Assembly: GCA_947589545.1 (NCBI GenBank)
Contig: CANQBA010000009.1
Coordinates: forward strand, 1-64,000
Direction of reading: 5' to 3'
Source of the DNA: an uncultured Oscillospiraceae bacterium
Lineage (GTDB): Bacteria > Bacillota > Clostridia > Oscillospirales > Oscillospiraceae
Length of the DNA: 64,000 bases
In this document: positions 16,825-24,412 of the stretch, piece by piece
How positions within the stretch are numbered: position 1 is the first letter of the stretch
Layout of the letters: each line of letters starts with the position of its first letter
The notes under the pieces: generated by a model
Database searches by the model: none
The model's input: only the letters and a program-made list of their open reading frames with translations
What the model was told of the DNA's origin: nothing
Translations under genes and position numbers: made by a program

Positions 16825-17307
16825 TCAAATGCCCAATATCTCCATCACGTCTTCCTCCCGGGCCCGCATTTGGCGCTTTTGCGGCCCCTCGTCCAGGTGG
16901 TCGTAACCCAGAAGGTGCAGGGTGGAGTGGACGGCCAGGTAGCTGACCTCCCGCCTGAACCCGTGGCCGTACTCCTCCCCCTGGACTTCACAGCGGGGGA
17001 TGTCGATGACCATGTCGCCCAGGAGGATCTCGCCGGCGTCGTAGTCCGTCTCACAGCCCTCCGGGTCAAACGCCCCCGGCGTCAGCTCGTTCAGGGGGAA
17101 GCTCAGCACGTCCGTGGGCGCGTCCACGCCCCGGTGCTCAAGATTGATGGCGTGGATGCCCTCGTCGTCGGTGAGGAGCACGTCCACGCGGCAGGACACG
17201 GAGATGTTCTCCGCCCTCAGGGCGGCCAGGACGGCCTTTTTCACCAGCGCCGCCGTCTCCGGGCGGCCCAGCCCCGGCCTGTCCCTTGTCACGGCGACGG
17301 TGCTCAC
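16825..17307 (-). CDS. ybeY: Endoribonuclease YbeY
   Basis: 160 residues. A single-strand-specific metal-dependent RNase used in 16S rRNA 3'-end maturation and ribosome quality control. The zinc motif HSTLHLLGYDH gives His127, His131 and His137. The conserved DVLSFPL segment lies near 66-72. The start is a GTG at 17307 overlapping the M32 carboxypeptidase stop codon (GTGA), so it is translated by coupling. It functions alongside era in ribosome assembly. Confidence 0.95.
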   Translation of the reverse strand: MSTVAVTRDRPGLGRPETAALVKKAVLAALRAENISVSCRVDVLLTDDEGIHAINLEHRGVDAPTDVLSFPLNELTPGAFDPEGCETDYDAGEILLGDMVIDIPRCEVQGEEYGHGFRREVSYLAVHSTLHLLGYDHLDEGPQKRQMRAREEDVMEILGI

Positions 17308-18800
17308 AGGCCGTACACCTCCGTGAACTTCCGCTCCAGATAGTCGGTGTAATAGGCGGGGTCGAAGGGGCCGCCAAAGGCTTTTTCCATCAGCTCCGAC
17401 GGCTTGTAGAGGGAGCCGTATTTCCAGATCCTGTCCTCCAGCCAGCCGCTGATTTTGGCGATCTGAGCGGTGCGGATGGCCTCCTTCACGTCAAATTCCT
17501 CCCCCATCTTATGGAGCAGCTGGGCCCCGTAGGCGCTGCCCAAGGCGTAGGACGGGAAATAGCCGATGCCGCCGCCGGACCAGTGGGAGTCCTGCAAAAT
17601 GCCGTTTTTATCGTCGGGCACGTCGATGCCCAGATATTCCTTATAGAGGGCGTTCCACATCTGGGGCAGCTCCGAGGTCTTCACGTCCCCCTTGATCATA
17701 GCCTTCTCCATCTCATACCGCACCATGATGTGCAGGGGGTACGTCAGCTCGTCGGCCTCCGTGCGGATAAGGCTGGGCTTCGCCACATTGGCGGCCCGCC
17801 AGAGCTCCTCCTCACTGTGGGCGGCCAGGGCGGGACAGAGCCTGATTATCTCCGGGTAGACAAGGTCCACAAATTCACGGCTCCGGCCGATGATGTTCTC
17901 ATAAAACCGGGACTGGCTCTCGTGTACGCCCATGGAGACGCCCCCCTCCAGGGAGGTGAAGCAGAACCGGTCGTCGGAGTGCAGGTCGTAGAGGGCATGT
18001 CCCCCCTCGTGGATCACGGAGTACATGGAGCTTAAAAAAGCGTCCTCGTAATAGTGGGTGGTGATGCGCACGTCGTACTTGGAAAAGCCCGTGGTGAAGG
18101 GGTGCTCCACCTCGCCCAGGATGCAGTTGTCCTCCGGCAGACCCTCCAGGGCCATCAGCTTTTTGGAGAGCTCCCGCTGGGCCTCCGCCGGGAAGGGGGT
18201 GGCCAGGAAGCTGTCGTCGATGGGCTCCGCGGCCCTGATTTTCTCCAAAAGCGGCACGATATGGGCCCGGAGCGTGCCGAAAAACGCCTCGCACTTCTCC
18301 TGGGTCAGCCCCTCCTCGTACTGATCCAGGCAGTAGTCGTAGGGATCCATATCCGGCCGCACAAGGCCCGCGAAGCGCTTCTGGGCGTCGATGATCTTCC
18401 CCAGATACGGCTCAAAGAGCTTGTAATCGGACTTGTTTTTCGCCTCGCGCCACACGTTTCCGGCCTCGTTCAAAAGCTCGGAATAGGCCACATATTCCTC
18501 CACGGGGATGGCCCGCAGCTCCCGCATACGCTTCTCCCGCAGATCCGTCCTACGCTTATCCTCCGGCGAGAGTTCGTCGTAATGCTCCTTCAGGGCGTCC
18601 AAGATTTTCCTGGCCCCGTCGCCGGTGGAGAGCTTGTAGCTGAGCTCGGAGAGCACCCCCATGGTCTTGCCCCGGGGCACCACGGAGCCCCGGGGGGCCA
18701 CCGTCTCGTCGTCGTAGCTCAGGATCCCCATGGCGTGGCCGTAGGCGAATTCCTGCAATTCCAGCTCGTTGAGCTTCTGGATGGTTTCCTGTACGTTCAT
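17304..18800 (-). CDS. M32 family metallocarboxypeptidase
   Basis: 498 residues, the usual length of thermostable carboxypeptidase 1. A cytosolic zinc enzyme that removes C-terminal residues from peptides. The HEGGH motif gives His264, Glu265 and His268. Other family segments are DVRITTHYYE, the GGVSMGVHESQSRF signature and GIGYFPSYALG. The ATG at 18800 has AAGGAG upstream. It occupies the place in the phoH-ybeY-era cluster where pgpH commonly lies, and its stop overlaps ybeY. Confidence 0.93.
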   Translation of the reverse strand: MNVQETIQKLNELELQEFAYGHAMGILSYDDETVAPRGSVVPRGKTMGVLSELSYKLSTGDGARKILDALKEHYDELSPEDKRRTDLREKRMRELRAIPVEEYVAYSELLNEAGNVWREAKNKSDYKLFEPYLGKIIDAQKRFAGLVRPDMDPYDYCLDQYEEGLTQEKCEAFFGTLRAHIVPLLEKIRAAEPIDDSFLATPFPAEAQRELSKKLMALEGLPEDNCILGEVEHPFTTGFSKYDVRITTHYYEDAFLSSMYSVIHEGGHALYDLHSDDRFCFTSLEGGVSMGVHESQSRFYENIIGRSREFVDLVYPEIIRLCPALAAHSEEELWRAANVAKPSLIRTEADELTYPLHIMVRYEMEKAMIKGDVKTSELPQMWNALYKEYLGIDVPDDKNGILQDSHWSGGGIGYFPSYALGSAYGAQLLHKMGEEFDVKEAIRTAQIAKISGWLEDRIWKYGSLYKPSELMEKAFGGPFDPAYYTDYLERKFTEVYGL

Positions 18801-18830
18801 TGGTAAACTCCTTCTCTTTACGTATGCCGA

Positions 18831-19826
18831 TTATTTTTTCCTGGGTGGTTTATTCGTATTGTTCCCGCTCTGCCGGGAGCGCTCGTAGCGGTCGTAGGCC
18901 TCCACGATCCTCTGCACCAGCACATGCCGCACCACGTCGGCGGCGGTCAGGCGCAGGATGGCGATGTCCTCCACGCCGTCCAAAACGCGCACCGCCTCCC
19001 GGAGGCCCGACACCTTGTCCGCCGGCAGGTCGATCTGCGTCTCGTCGCCGGTGATGACGATTTTCGAACCGAAGCCCAGGCGCGTCAAAAACATCTTCAT
19101 CTGCTCCCGGGAGGTGTTCTGGGCCTCGTCCAGGATGATGAAGCTGTCGTCCAGCGTCCGCCCGCGCATGTACGCCAGGGGCGCCACCTCGATATCCCCC
19201 CGCTCCAGATATTTCTGATACGTTTCCGCGCCCAGCATATCGAAAAGGGCGTCGTAGAGGGGCCTTAAATACGGATCCACCTTGGACTGCAGATCGCCGG
19301 GCAGGAAGCCCAGCCGCTCCCCCGCCTCCACCGCCGGGCGGGTCAGGATGATGCGGTTCACCGTCTTGGCCCGGAAGGCCGCCACGGCGGCGGCCACCGC
19401 CAGATACGTCTTGCCGGTGCCGGCGGGGCCGATGCCCAGGGTGACGGTGTTTTTCATGATGGCGTCCACGTATTTCTTCTGGCCCAGGGTCTTGGCCTTG
19501 ATGGGTTTGCCCTTGGCGGTGACGCAGATCACGTCCCGGGAAAGCTCCCCGATCTTGTCGTCCTGTCCGGCTCGCACCAGGCCCAGCACATAGCGGACGT
19601 TTTGCTCGTCGATGTTCTCGCCCTTGGCCGCCAGCTTCACAAGCCCCTCGATGGCCCTCTGGGCGTACAGAACATTCTCCGCCTCGCCGGCGATCCTCAG
19701 CTCCGACTCCCTGTCCGTGACCCGGACGCCCAGCTCCGCCTCGATAAGCCGGAGATTCTCGTCAAAGGAGCCGAAAACGTTGATTACGTTCTCCATGCGG
19801 TCGATATTCATAGTCTGCTCTGTCAT
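18831..19826 (-). CDS. phoH: PhoH-like ATPase
   Basis: 331 residues. N-terminal KH-like region (about 15-70) followed by a RecA-like ATPase with Walker A GPAGTGKT at 133-140 and Walker B FIILDEAQN. PhoH proteins are linked to RNA metabolism and ribosome maturation together with YbeY; the precise activity is unsettled. RBS GAGAGG precedes the ATG at 19826. Conserved position downstream of yqfD. Confidence 0.92.
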   Translation of the reverse strand: MTEQTMNIDRMENVINVFGSFDENLRLIEAELGVRVTDRESELRIAGEAENVLYAQRAIEGLVKLAAKGENIDEQNVRYVLGLVRAGQDDKIGELSRDVICVTAKGKPIKAKTLGQKKYVDAIMKNTVTLGIGPAGTGKTYLAVAAAVAAFRAKTVNRIILTRPAVEAGERLGFLPGDLQSKVDPYLRPLYDALFDMLGAETYQKYLERGDIEVAPLAYMRGRTLDDSFIILDEAQNTSREQMKMFLTRLGFGSKIVITGDETQIDLPADKVSGLREAVRVLDGVEDIAILRLTAADVVRHVLVQRIVEAYDRYERSRQSGNNTNKPPRKK

Positions 19827-19866
19827 AGCTCTACCTCTCTTTTGTATGGAACCCGCCGGGGCGCCC

Positions 19867-21081
19867 CTACGGCCGGGGCTGTCCGATCCTCTCGGCGGCG
19901 ATCTCCTCCTGTGTCAGCGCCCGCTCCTGCCCGATCTCCTCCACGCACTCGGCCCGCAGGGTGACGGTGACGAGGCCGTCCTCCTCCTGCGTTTCGAACG
20001 CCTGAGAGACGACCCAGCCCTCGCCGATCTGCGCCTCCAGAAGCTCCGTAAGGCGCGCGGACAGCACCTGCTCCGCCTCCTCCGGGCTCAAAACATCCCT
20101 TCGCACGGTGTACTCATCGAAGGTGTCCCGCACCACGGTGACGGGCAGAATTGTCCCGCCGGGGAGCGTCAGCTTTTGATACACGGTTATTTTATCACAA
20201 TCGGCATACGGATTTCCACCCAAAAAATAAAGATTTATTCTTTTTCCGCCAAAAAGCAGGGAAAATCTTTTGGCCTTCTCCCCGGTATACGCCTTGCGAT
20301 GCGTCTCCAGGGGCATTTTCATGGACATCTCGTACCACGTCCTGGCCCAGACACTGCCGCTGGCGTGGGTCAGCCGCCCCGTCCCCAGGGGCACCCAGGA
20401 CGCGATCAGCTCATCCCCCGCGTCCACCGTATCCCCCGGAGCCGCCGTTTTCCAGCCCTCCAGGGCCGTGACCTCGGTAATGATGCCCGCCTTCCGGGCA
20501 AAAATCCCCGTGGGAACGTCCGGGTCGTACAGCTCCGGCACGGGCCGCTTCTCCCGGACGATGACCTCGATGCGGCTGCCGTGGTTGTTGAGGGTGATAA
20601 AGCTCAGCTCCGGGATCTGCAAAAGGATCCGGTCTGCCACCCGTTGCTCCGTGATGTTGAGGACGCATTTGCCGATGTCCACGCCCTCCCCCTTCAGGGC
20701 GGCCAGGATCTTGGAGGACGGCACGGTTTTGTTCCCCGTCACGTCTATCTGCCAGATGAACACCGAGGACAGGCCCGTGAGAAAAACGCACAGCGCCAGC
20801 CCCGCCAGCAGGGCGTACCGCCGGCGCAGCCGCCAGAGGAAGAAGGGCGCGCCGCTCCGTTTGACGATCCTCACCGTAAAGGCCCCTGTCTCCCGAGCCA
20901 CCTGCCGCAGCTTCACATAGGCCGGCAGGCTGACGCTCATCTGCGCCGCGCCCTCCGGCGTGCGCTTCAAGTCCCAGAATTCCACGTGGTTCCTGGCGCA
21001 GATGTTGACGGCCCGCTCGGAGTACCGGCAGTCCAGCTCCACCCGTGCCCAGCCCCGGAGGGCATTCATGATGCTTCCCAT
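19867..21081 (-). CDS. yqfD: Sporulation protein YqfD
   Basis: 404 residues with one membrane helix near residues 88-110 followed by a long extracytoplasmic domain beginning with the POTRA-like stretch WQIDVTGNKTVPSSKILAAL. YqfD belongs to the mother-cell sporulation set (SpoIV-type stage) and is found in spore formers. The ATG at 21081 follows GGAGG by six bases. Located 10 bp after yqfC. Confidence 0.92.
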   Translation of the reverse strand: MGSIMNALRGWARVELDCRYSERAVNICARNHVEFWDLKRTPEGAAQMSVSLPAYVKLRQVARETGAFTVRIVKRSGAPFFLWRLRRRYALLAGLALCVFLTGLSSVFIWQIDVTGNKTVPSSKILAALKGEGVDIGKCVLNITEQRVADRILLQIPELSFITLNNHGSRIEVIVREKRPVPELYDPDVPTGIFARKAGIITEVTALEGWKTAAPGDTVDAGDELIASWVPLGTGRLTHASGSVWARTWYEMSMKMPLETHRKAYTGEKAKRFSLLFGGKRINLYFLGGNPYADCDKITVYQKLTLPGGTILPVTVVRDTFDEYTVRRDVLSPEEAEQVLSARLTELLEAQIGEGWVVSQAFETQEEDGLVTVTLRAECVEEIGQERALTQEEIAAERIGQPRP

Positions 21082-21091
21082 ACGCCGCCTC

Positions 21092-21373
21092 CTACGAAAT
21101 CAGCTCCACGCCCGCCACCTTGCCCGTCACCACCAGCTCCAGGTCGCTCATGGCGGAGATCTCCAGGGCCGCGCCCCGGATCTTCACCAAAAGGCCCGGG
21201 CAGCTGGCCACGATGGTCTCCGGCCCGTATTCCAGCAATCCCCGGTGGTTTTCGATGTGTACGTGATGGGCTCCCGTCACCGTCACCCTGGGCACGCCCA
21301 GGCCCGCCTCACCCGGCAGGTCGAAGAGCTCCGACACCTTCAAAAGGGCCTTCCCGCCCCTGTCTTTTCGCAT
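21092..21373 (-). CDS. yqfC: Sporulation protein YqfC
   Basis: 93 residues, YabP/YqfC family, beta-rich and cytosolic. The segment PRVTVTGAHHVHIENHRGL and the GLLVKIRGAAL strand are characteristic. A GTG 15 bases upstream is in frame, but the GTGGAGG it begins with is the ribosome site for the ATG at 21373. First gene of the yqfC-yqfD-phoH unit and divergent from ylbJ, so the 130-bp gap must hold both promoters; I could not place a convincing sigma-E box. Confidence 0.9.
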   Translation of the reverse strand: MRKDRGGKALLKVSELFDLPGEAGLGVPRVTVTGAHHVHIENHRGLLEYGPETIVASCPGLLVKIRGAALEISAMSDLELVVTGKVAGVELIS

Positions 21374-21500
21374 ACCTTCCGCCTCCACAGCTTCCCTATA
21401 GTCGACTCCCGTCAGCTGTCCCTACAACATATGAAGCTCCTGTCAATTTTAGCCCATCCGCCACATACCCTTTAGCAAACGAGAAAAAAGGGGTAAAGGT

Positions 21501-22667
21501 ATGAAAATTCTATCTGTTCGGGACAAGGTATACGATCTTCTTACGATCCTGGGGCTCTTGGGGGTGGCGGCGGGCCTTATCGCCCTGCCCGCCCAAATGG
21601 TGGAGGCGGCCAGAAGCGGGGTGGAGATGTGCTTCAACGTGCTGATCCCGTCGCTTTTTCCCTTCTTCGTCCTCTCCTCCCTCACCGTGGAGCTGGGGCT
21701 GGCCGACCGTCTGGGCAGGCTGGCCTCCCCGCTGATGGAGCCGCTTTTCCATGTGGGCGGCGGGTGCGCCCCGGCGCTGATCCTGGGCTTCATCGGCGGC
21801 TATCCGGTGGGGGCCAGGACGGTCATCGAGCTCTATAAGGCCGGAAAATGCTCCCGGCTGGAGGCGGAGCGGATGCTGGCCTTCTGCAACAACTCCGGCC
21901 CCGCCTTTATCTTCGGCGTGGTGGGCGCGGGCATCTTCTCCAGCTCCGCCGTGGGACTGCTTTTGTACCTGACGCACCTGTCCGCCTCCCTGCTGGTGGG
22001 ACTCATCTTCCGGGGTCACGGCGGCGCGGGCGGCGTCACAAAGCCCCGGCGGGGGGAGACTGTCCGCGCGCCCTTCCCCGCCGCCTTCGTTCGGGCAGTG
22101 GGCTCCTCCTTTCAGTCCTGCCTTGGCATCTGCGGCTTTGTCATCTTCTTCACGGTGCTCTTAAAGCTGCTGTTCCTCTCCGGCTTCATGGACGCGGTGT
22201 CCCGGGCCCTGGCCGCTGCCTTAGGGGCCGTGGGCCTCAATGGGGACTGGGGGCCCATGCTGATCTCCGGCCTTCTGGAGCTGACCAGCGGCGTGTGGAG
22301 CCTGCGGGAGGTGTCCGGCTCCCTGGGCGCGTCCATCGCCATGGCGGCCTTTATGCTGGGCTGGGCGGGCCTGTCCGTCCACTGCCAGGTGCTGTCCTTT
22401 TTGAACGAGGCGGGCCTCTCCGCCAGAACCTATCTTCTGGGAAAGCTCCTGCACGGGCTCTTTTCCGCCTGCCTTGCGGGGATATCCGCCTCTCTGCTCT
22501 CCGCCGGCACCCCCCTGGGCGCGTTCCTGGCCACCCAGGTGGGGGATCTGGCGGAGTTGGACTTCGCCTCCGCCCTGCGGGGCTCCGTCCTCCTCTCCGC
22601 CGGGGTGCTGGCGGGATTTCTCATCGTTTCCGCAGTTTCTTTAAAAAGCAGTGGAAAAAAGCGATAG
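21501..22667 (+). CDS. ylbJ: Sporulation integral membrane protein YlbJ
   Basis: 388 residues with about eight to nine membrane helices and the nucleoside-recognition (Gate) fold. The GGYPVGARTV segment and the CNNSGPAFIFGVVGAG loop are typical of YlbJ. In Bacillus it is a sigma-E-dependent membrane protein needed for spore cortex formation. The ATG at 21501 is preceded by AAAGGGGTAAAGG. Divergent from yqfC, putting four sporulation genes within 3 kb. Confidence 0.9.
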   Translation: MKILSVRDKVYDLLTILGLLGVAAGLIALPAQMVEAARSGVEMCFNVLIPSLFPFFVLSSLTVELGLADRLGRLASPLMEPLFHVGGGCAPALILGFIGGYPVGARTVIELYKAGKCSRLEAERMLAFCNNSGPAFIFGVVGAGIFSSSAVGLLLYLTHLSASLLVGLIFRGHGGAGGVTKPRRGETVRAPFPAAFVRAVGSSFQSCLGICGFVIFFTVLLKLLFLSGFMDAVSRALAAALGAVGLNGDWGPMLISGLLELTSGVWSLREVSGSLGASIAMAAFMLGWAGLSVHCQVLSFLNEAGLSARTYLLGKLLHGLFSACLAGISASLLSAGTPLGAFLATQVGDLAELDFASALRGSVLLSAGVLAGFLIVSAVSLKSSGKKR

Positions 22668-22680
22668 CATCGTGTATAAT
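22652..22680 (+). promoter_or_regulatory. Promoter of the small Cys protein-birA unit
   Basis: -35 TGGAAA, 17-bp spacer, perfect -10 TATAAT. It overlaps the end of ylbJ and lies 30 bases before the ATG at 22710. Confidence 0.65.
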
Positions 22681-22709
22681 GGAGGAAAAAAGCTAGGGAG
22701 GGCGGGTAT

Positions 22710-22922
22710 ATGCTCTTTCGCCGTGATATCGAGCCCTGCTGCGCCTACTGCGCCAGGGGCACCAACATCAGCGACACCGAGACGATCTGCTACAAGCGCG
22801 GCGTCGTCTCCGTCTCCGGCCAGTGCAGGAGCTTCCGGTACGACCCGCTGAAGCGCGAGCCCCCCGCGCCGGCGGCTCTGGACGGTTCAAAATATTCCCA
22901 GGAGGACTTTTCCCTTGACTGA
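22710..22922 (+). CDS. Small cysteine-rich protein of unknown function
   Basis: 70 residues with cysteines at 10, 11, 14, 27 and 39 in the arrangement EPCCAYCARGT, then CYKRG, then GQCRSFRYDP. It looks like a small zinc or iron-sulphur binding module with a C-terminal Pro-rich tail. GGGAGG lies upstream of the ATG. Its stop overlaps the TTG start of birA by 8 bp. I recall similar short proteins in related Clostridia, but no function is known to me. Confidence 0.75.
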   Translation: MLFRRDIEPCCAYCARGTNISDTETICYKRGVVSVSGQCRSFRYDPLKREPPAPAALDGSKYSQEDFSLD

Positions 22923-23700
22923 ATCGGAGATCCTTCCCCTTCTGAAGGGGACGCCGGCGGATCTGAGGGTACGCGTCGTGGAGACGTGCGACTCCACCAA
23001 CTCCGCCCTTAAGCGGGACGCCGCCACCCTGCCCGCGGACACCGTGCTCATCGCCCTGACCCAGACTGGCGGGCGGGGCCGGCTGGGCCGGAGCTTCTAC
23101 TCCCCACCCGGCCACGGCCTCTATATGAGCCTCCTTCTGCGGCCGAAGCTTGCCGGGGACGACCTCACCCTGCTGACCCCCGCCGCCGCTGTGGCGGTGT
23201 GCCGGGCCCTGGAGGGCCTGTTCGGTGTCAAGACCCATATCAAGTGGGTAAACGACGTGTACGTCCGGGAGAAGAAGGTCTGCGGCATCCTCACCGAGGC
23301 GGTCTTCACCCCTCAGGGCGGCCTTTCCCACGTAGTGCTGGGCCTGGGCGTCAATCTGACGCCGCCCCCCGGCGGCTTCCCGGAGGAGATAGCCGGGATC
23401 GCCGGCGCGGTGCTGACCGAGGCGCGCCCCGGGGCCCTGCCGGCCCTGGCCGCGTCCGTGCTTTCGGAATTTTACCGCCTCTATCAAGCCCTGCCGGACT
23501 GCGATCTTCAGGCGGAATACGCCCCCCGGCTTCTCTATGTGGGCCGGGACGTGCTGGTTTTGCGGGGCGGAGAATCCCGGCGCGCTCTCGTCCTGGGCGC
23601 GGACAGCCGGTGCCGGCTTTTGGTGCGGTATGAAAACGGTGCCTCGGACGCCCTCTCCGGCGGGGAGATCTCTCTGCGGCTCCCAGGAGGCGAACCATGA
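22915..23700 (+). CDS. birA: Biotin--[acetyl-CoA-carboxylase] ligase
   Basis: 261 residues. Attaches biotin to the lysine of biotin carrier proteins via biotinyl-AMP. The segment TGGRGRLGRSF (51-61) is the biotin/ATP loop, and KWVNDVYV near residue 100 supplies the catalytic lysine. There is no N-terminal DNA-binding domain, so it is a mono-functional ligase, not the repressor type. The start is a TTG at 22915 with GGAGGACTTTTCCC upstream. It overlaps genes on both sides (8 bp before, 4 bp after). Confidence 0.93.
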   Translation: MTESEILPLLKGTPADLRVRVVETCDSTNSALKRDAATLPADTVLIALTQTGGRGRLGRSFYSPPGHGLYMSLLLRPKLAGDDLTLLTPAAAVAVCRALEGLFGVKTHIKWVNDVYVREKKVCGILTEAVFTPQGGLSHVVLGLGVNLTPPPGGFPEEIAGIAGAVLTEARPGALPALAASVLSEFYRLYQALPDCDLQAEYAPRLLYVGRDVLVLRGGESRRALVLGADSRCRLLVRYENGASDALSGGEISLRLPGGEP

Positions 23701-24074
23701 GACTGCGGCCCCATCACGCCCTGTGCATCCAGAAATTCACCGGCCACGGGTACGACGACAGGTTTACGGAACATATGACGGAGATCTGCGAAACGCTCCG
23801 AAAATTTCCGGAAACGCAAATTAACATAATTTCCGGCTGTGACGAGCTTTGCGCGGCCTGCCCCCATGCTCATACCGGAAAATGTGCCGCCCTTGAGAAG
23901 GTGGAGACTATGGACGCGCAGGTCGTAAAGGCCCTGGGCGTCCGCCCCGGCGGCGCGCTCCCCTGGGCGGAGCTGGCCGCCCGGGCGCGGAAAAATGTAT
24001 TTGAAACGGACGCGTTTAAAGAAATCTGCGGCTCCTGCGAATGGTTCGACCTGTGCAGGGATACAAAAATTTGA
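23697..24074 (+). CDS. DUF1284 protein
   Basis: 125 residues starting MRLRPHHALCIQKFTGHGY, the DUF1284 hallmark. It has further cysteine groups CDELCAACPH and, near the C-terminus, CGSCEWFDLC, consistent with an iron-sulphur cluster or zinc site. Function unknown. The ATG overlaps the birA stop (ATGA). Last gene of the three-gene unit begun at 22710. Confidence 0.85.
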   Translation: MRLRPHHALCIQKFTGHGYDDRFTEHMTEICETLRKFPETQINIISGCDELCAACPHAHTGKCAALEKVETMDAQVVKALGVRPGGALPWAELAARARKNVFETDAFKEICGSCEWFDLCRDTKI

Positions 24075-24137
24075 CATGAAAGAATCCCTCTTCTTTGCGG
24101 AAAAATAAAGCCGAATTTGACAAAGGAGGGCCTTTCT

Positions 24138-24296
24138 ATGACAGAATTTGCCAAGGGCATCGCCATCGGCATGATCGCCGGCGGGACGGTGGGCGCCATC
24201 GTGGCCATGCCCAAGAAAAAAGCCAGCGCCGCCGGAAAATTCCTGAAAACAGCGGGAAATATTATTGAAAACATCTCTGAAACATTGGGATTATAA
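24138..24296 (+). CDS. Short YtxH-like membrane peptide
   Basis: 52 residues: a Gly-rich hydrophobic helix (about 5-24, FAKGIAIGMIAGGTVGAIVA) followed by a basic amphipathic tail. The size, single Gly-rich membrane segment and Lys-rich tail resemble YtxH-like stress peptides. A strong AAAGGAGG precedes the ATG at 24138. The stop codon lies in the loop of a 14-bp perfect hairpin. Too short for most gene callers. Confidence 0.7.
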   Translation: MTEFAKGIAIGMIAGGTVGAIVAMPKKKASAAGKFLKTAGNIIENISETLGL

Positions 24297-24310
24297 CCCA
24301 ATGTTTCAGA
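24276..24310 (+). repeat. 14-bp perfect hairpin enclosing a stop codon
   Basis: Arms 24276-24289 and 24297-24310 pair perfectly; the 7-base loop contains the TAA of the short membrane-peptide gene. A second hairpin follows (24322-24329 with 24343-24350). No T-run follows either one, so a mRNA-stability or 3'-end-processing role is as likely as termination. Confidence 0.6.
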
Positions 24311-24412
24311 GGAATCCCATCGGAAGGGGCACCCTGACGGTTCCCCTTCCAATCCCCTCCCTCCGAACAATCGAGAGCAAAAATAAATAATACATATCAG
24401 GAGTGTGGTCAC

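Noticed and set aside
21374-21500. CATACCC-like box before ylbJ as a sigma-E promoter
   Set aside because: No matching -35 element at the right distance, so it cannot be told from chance.
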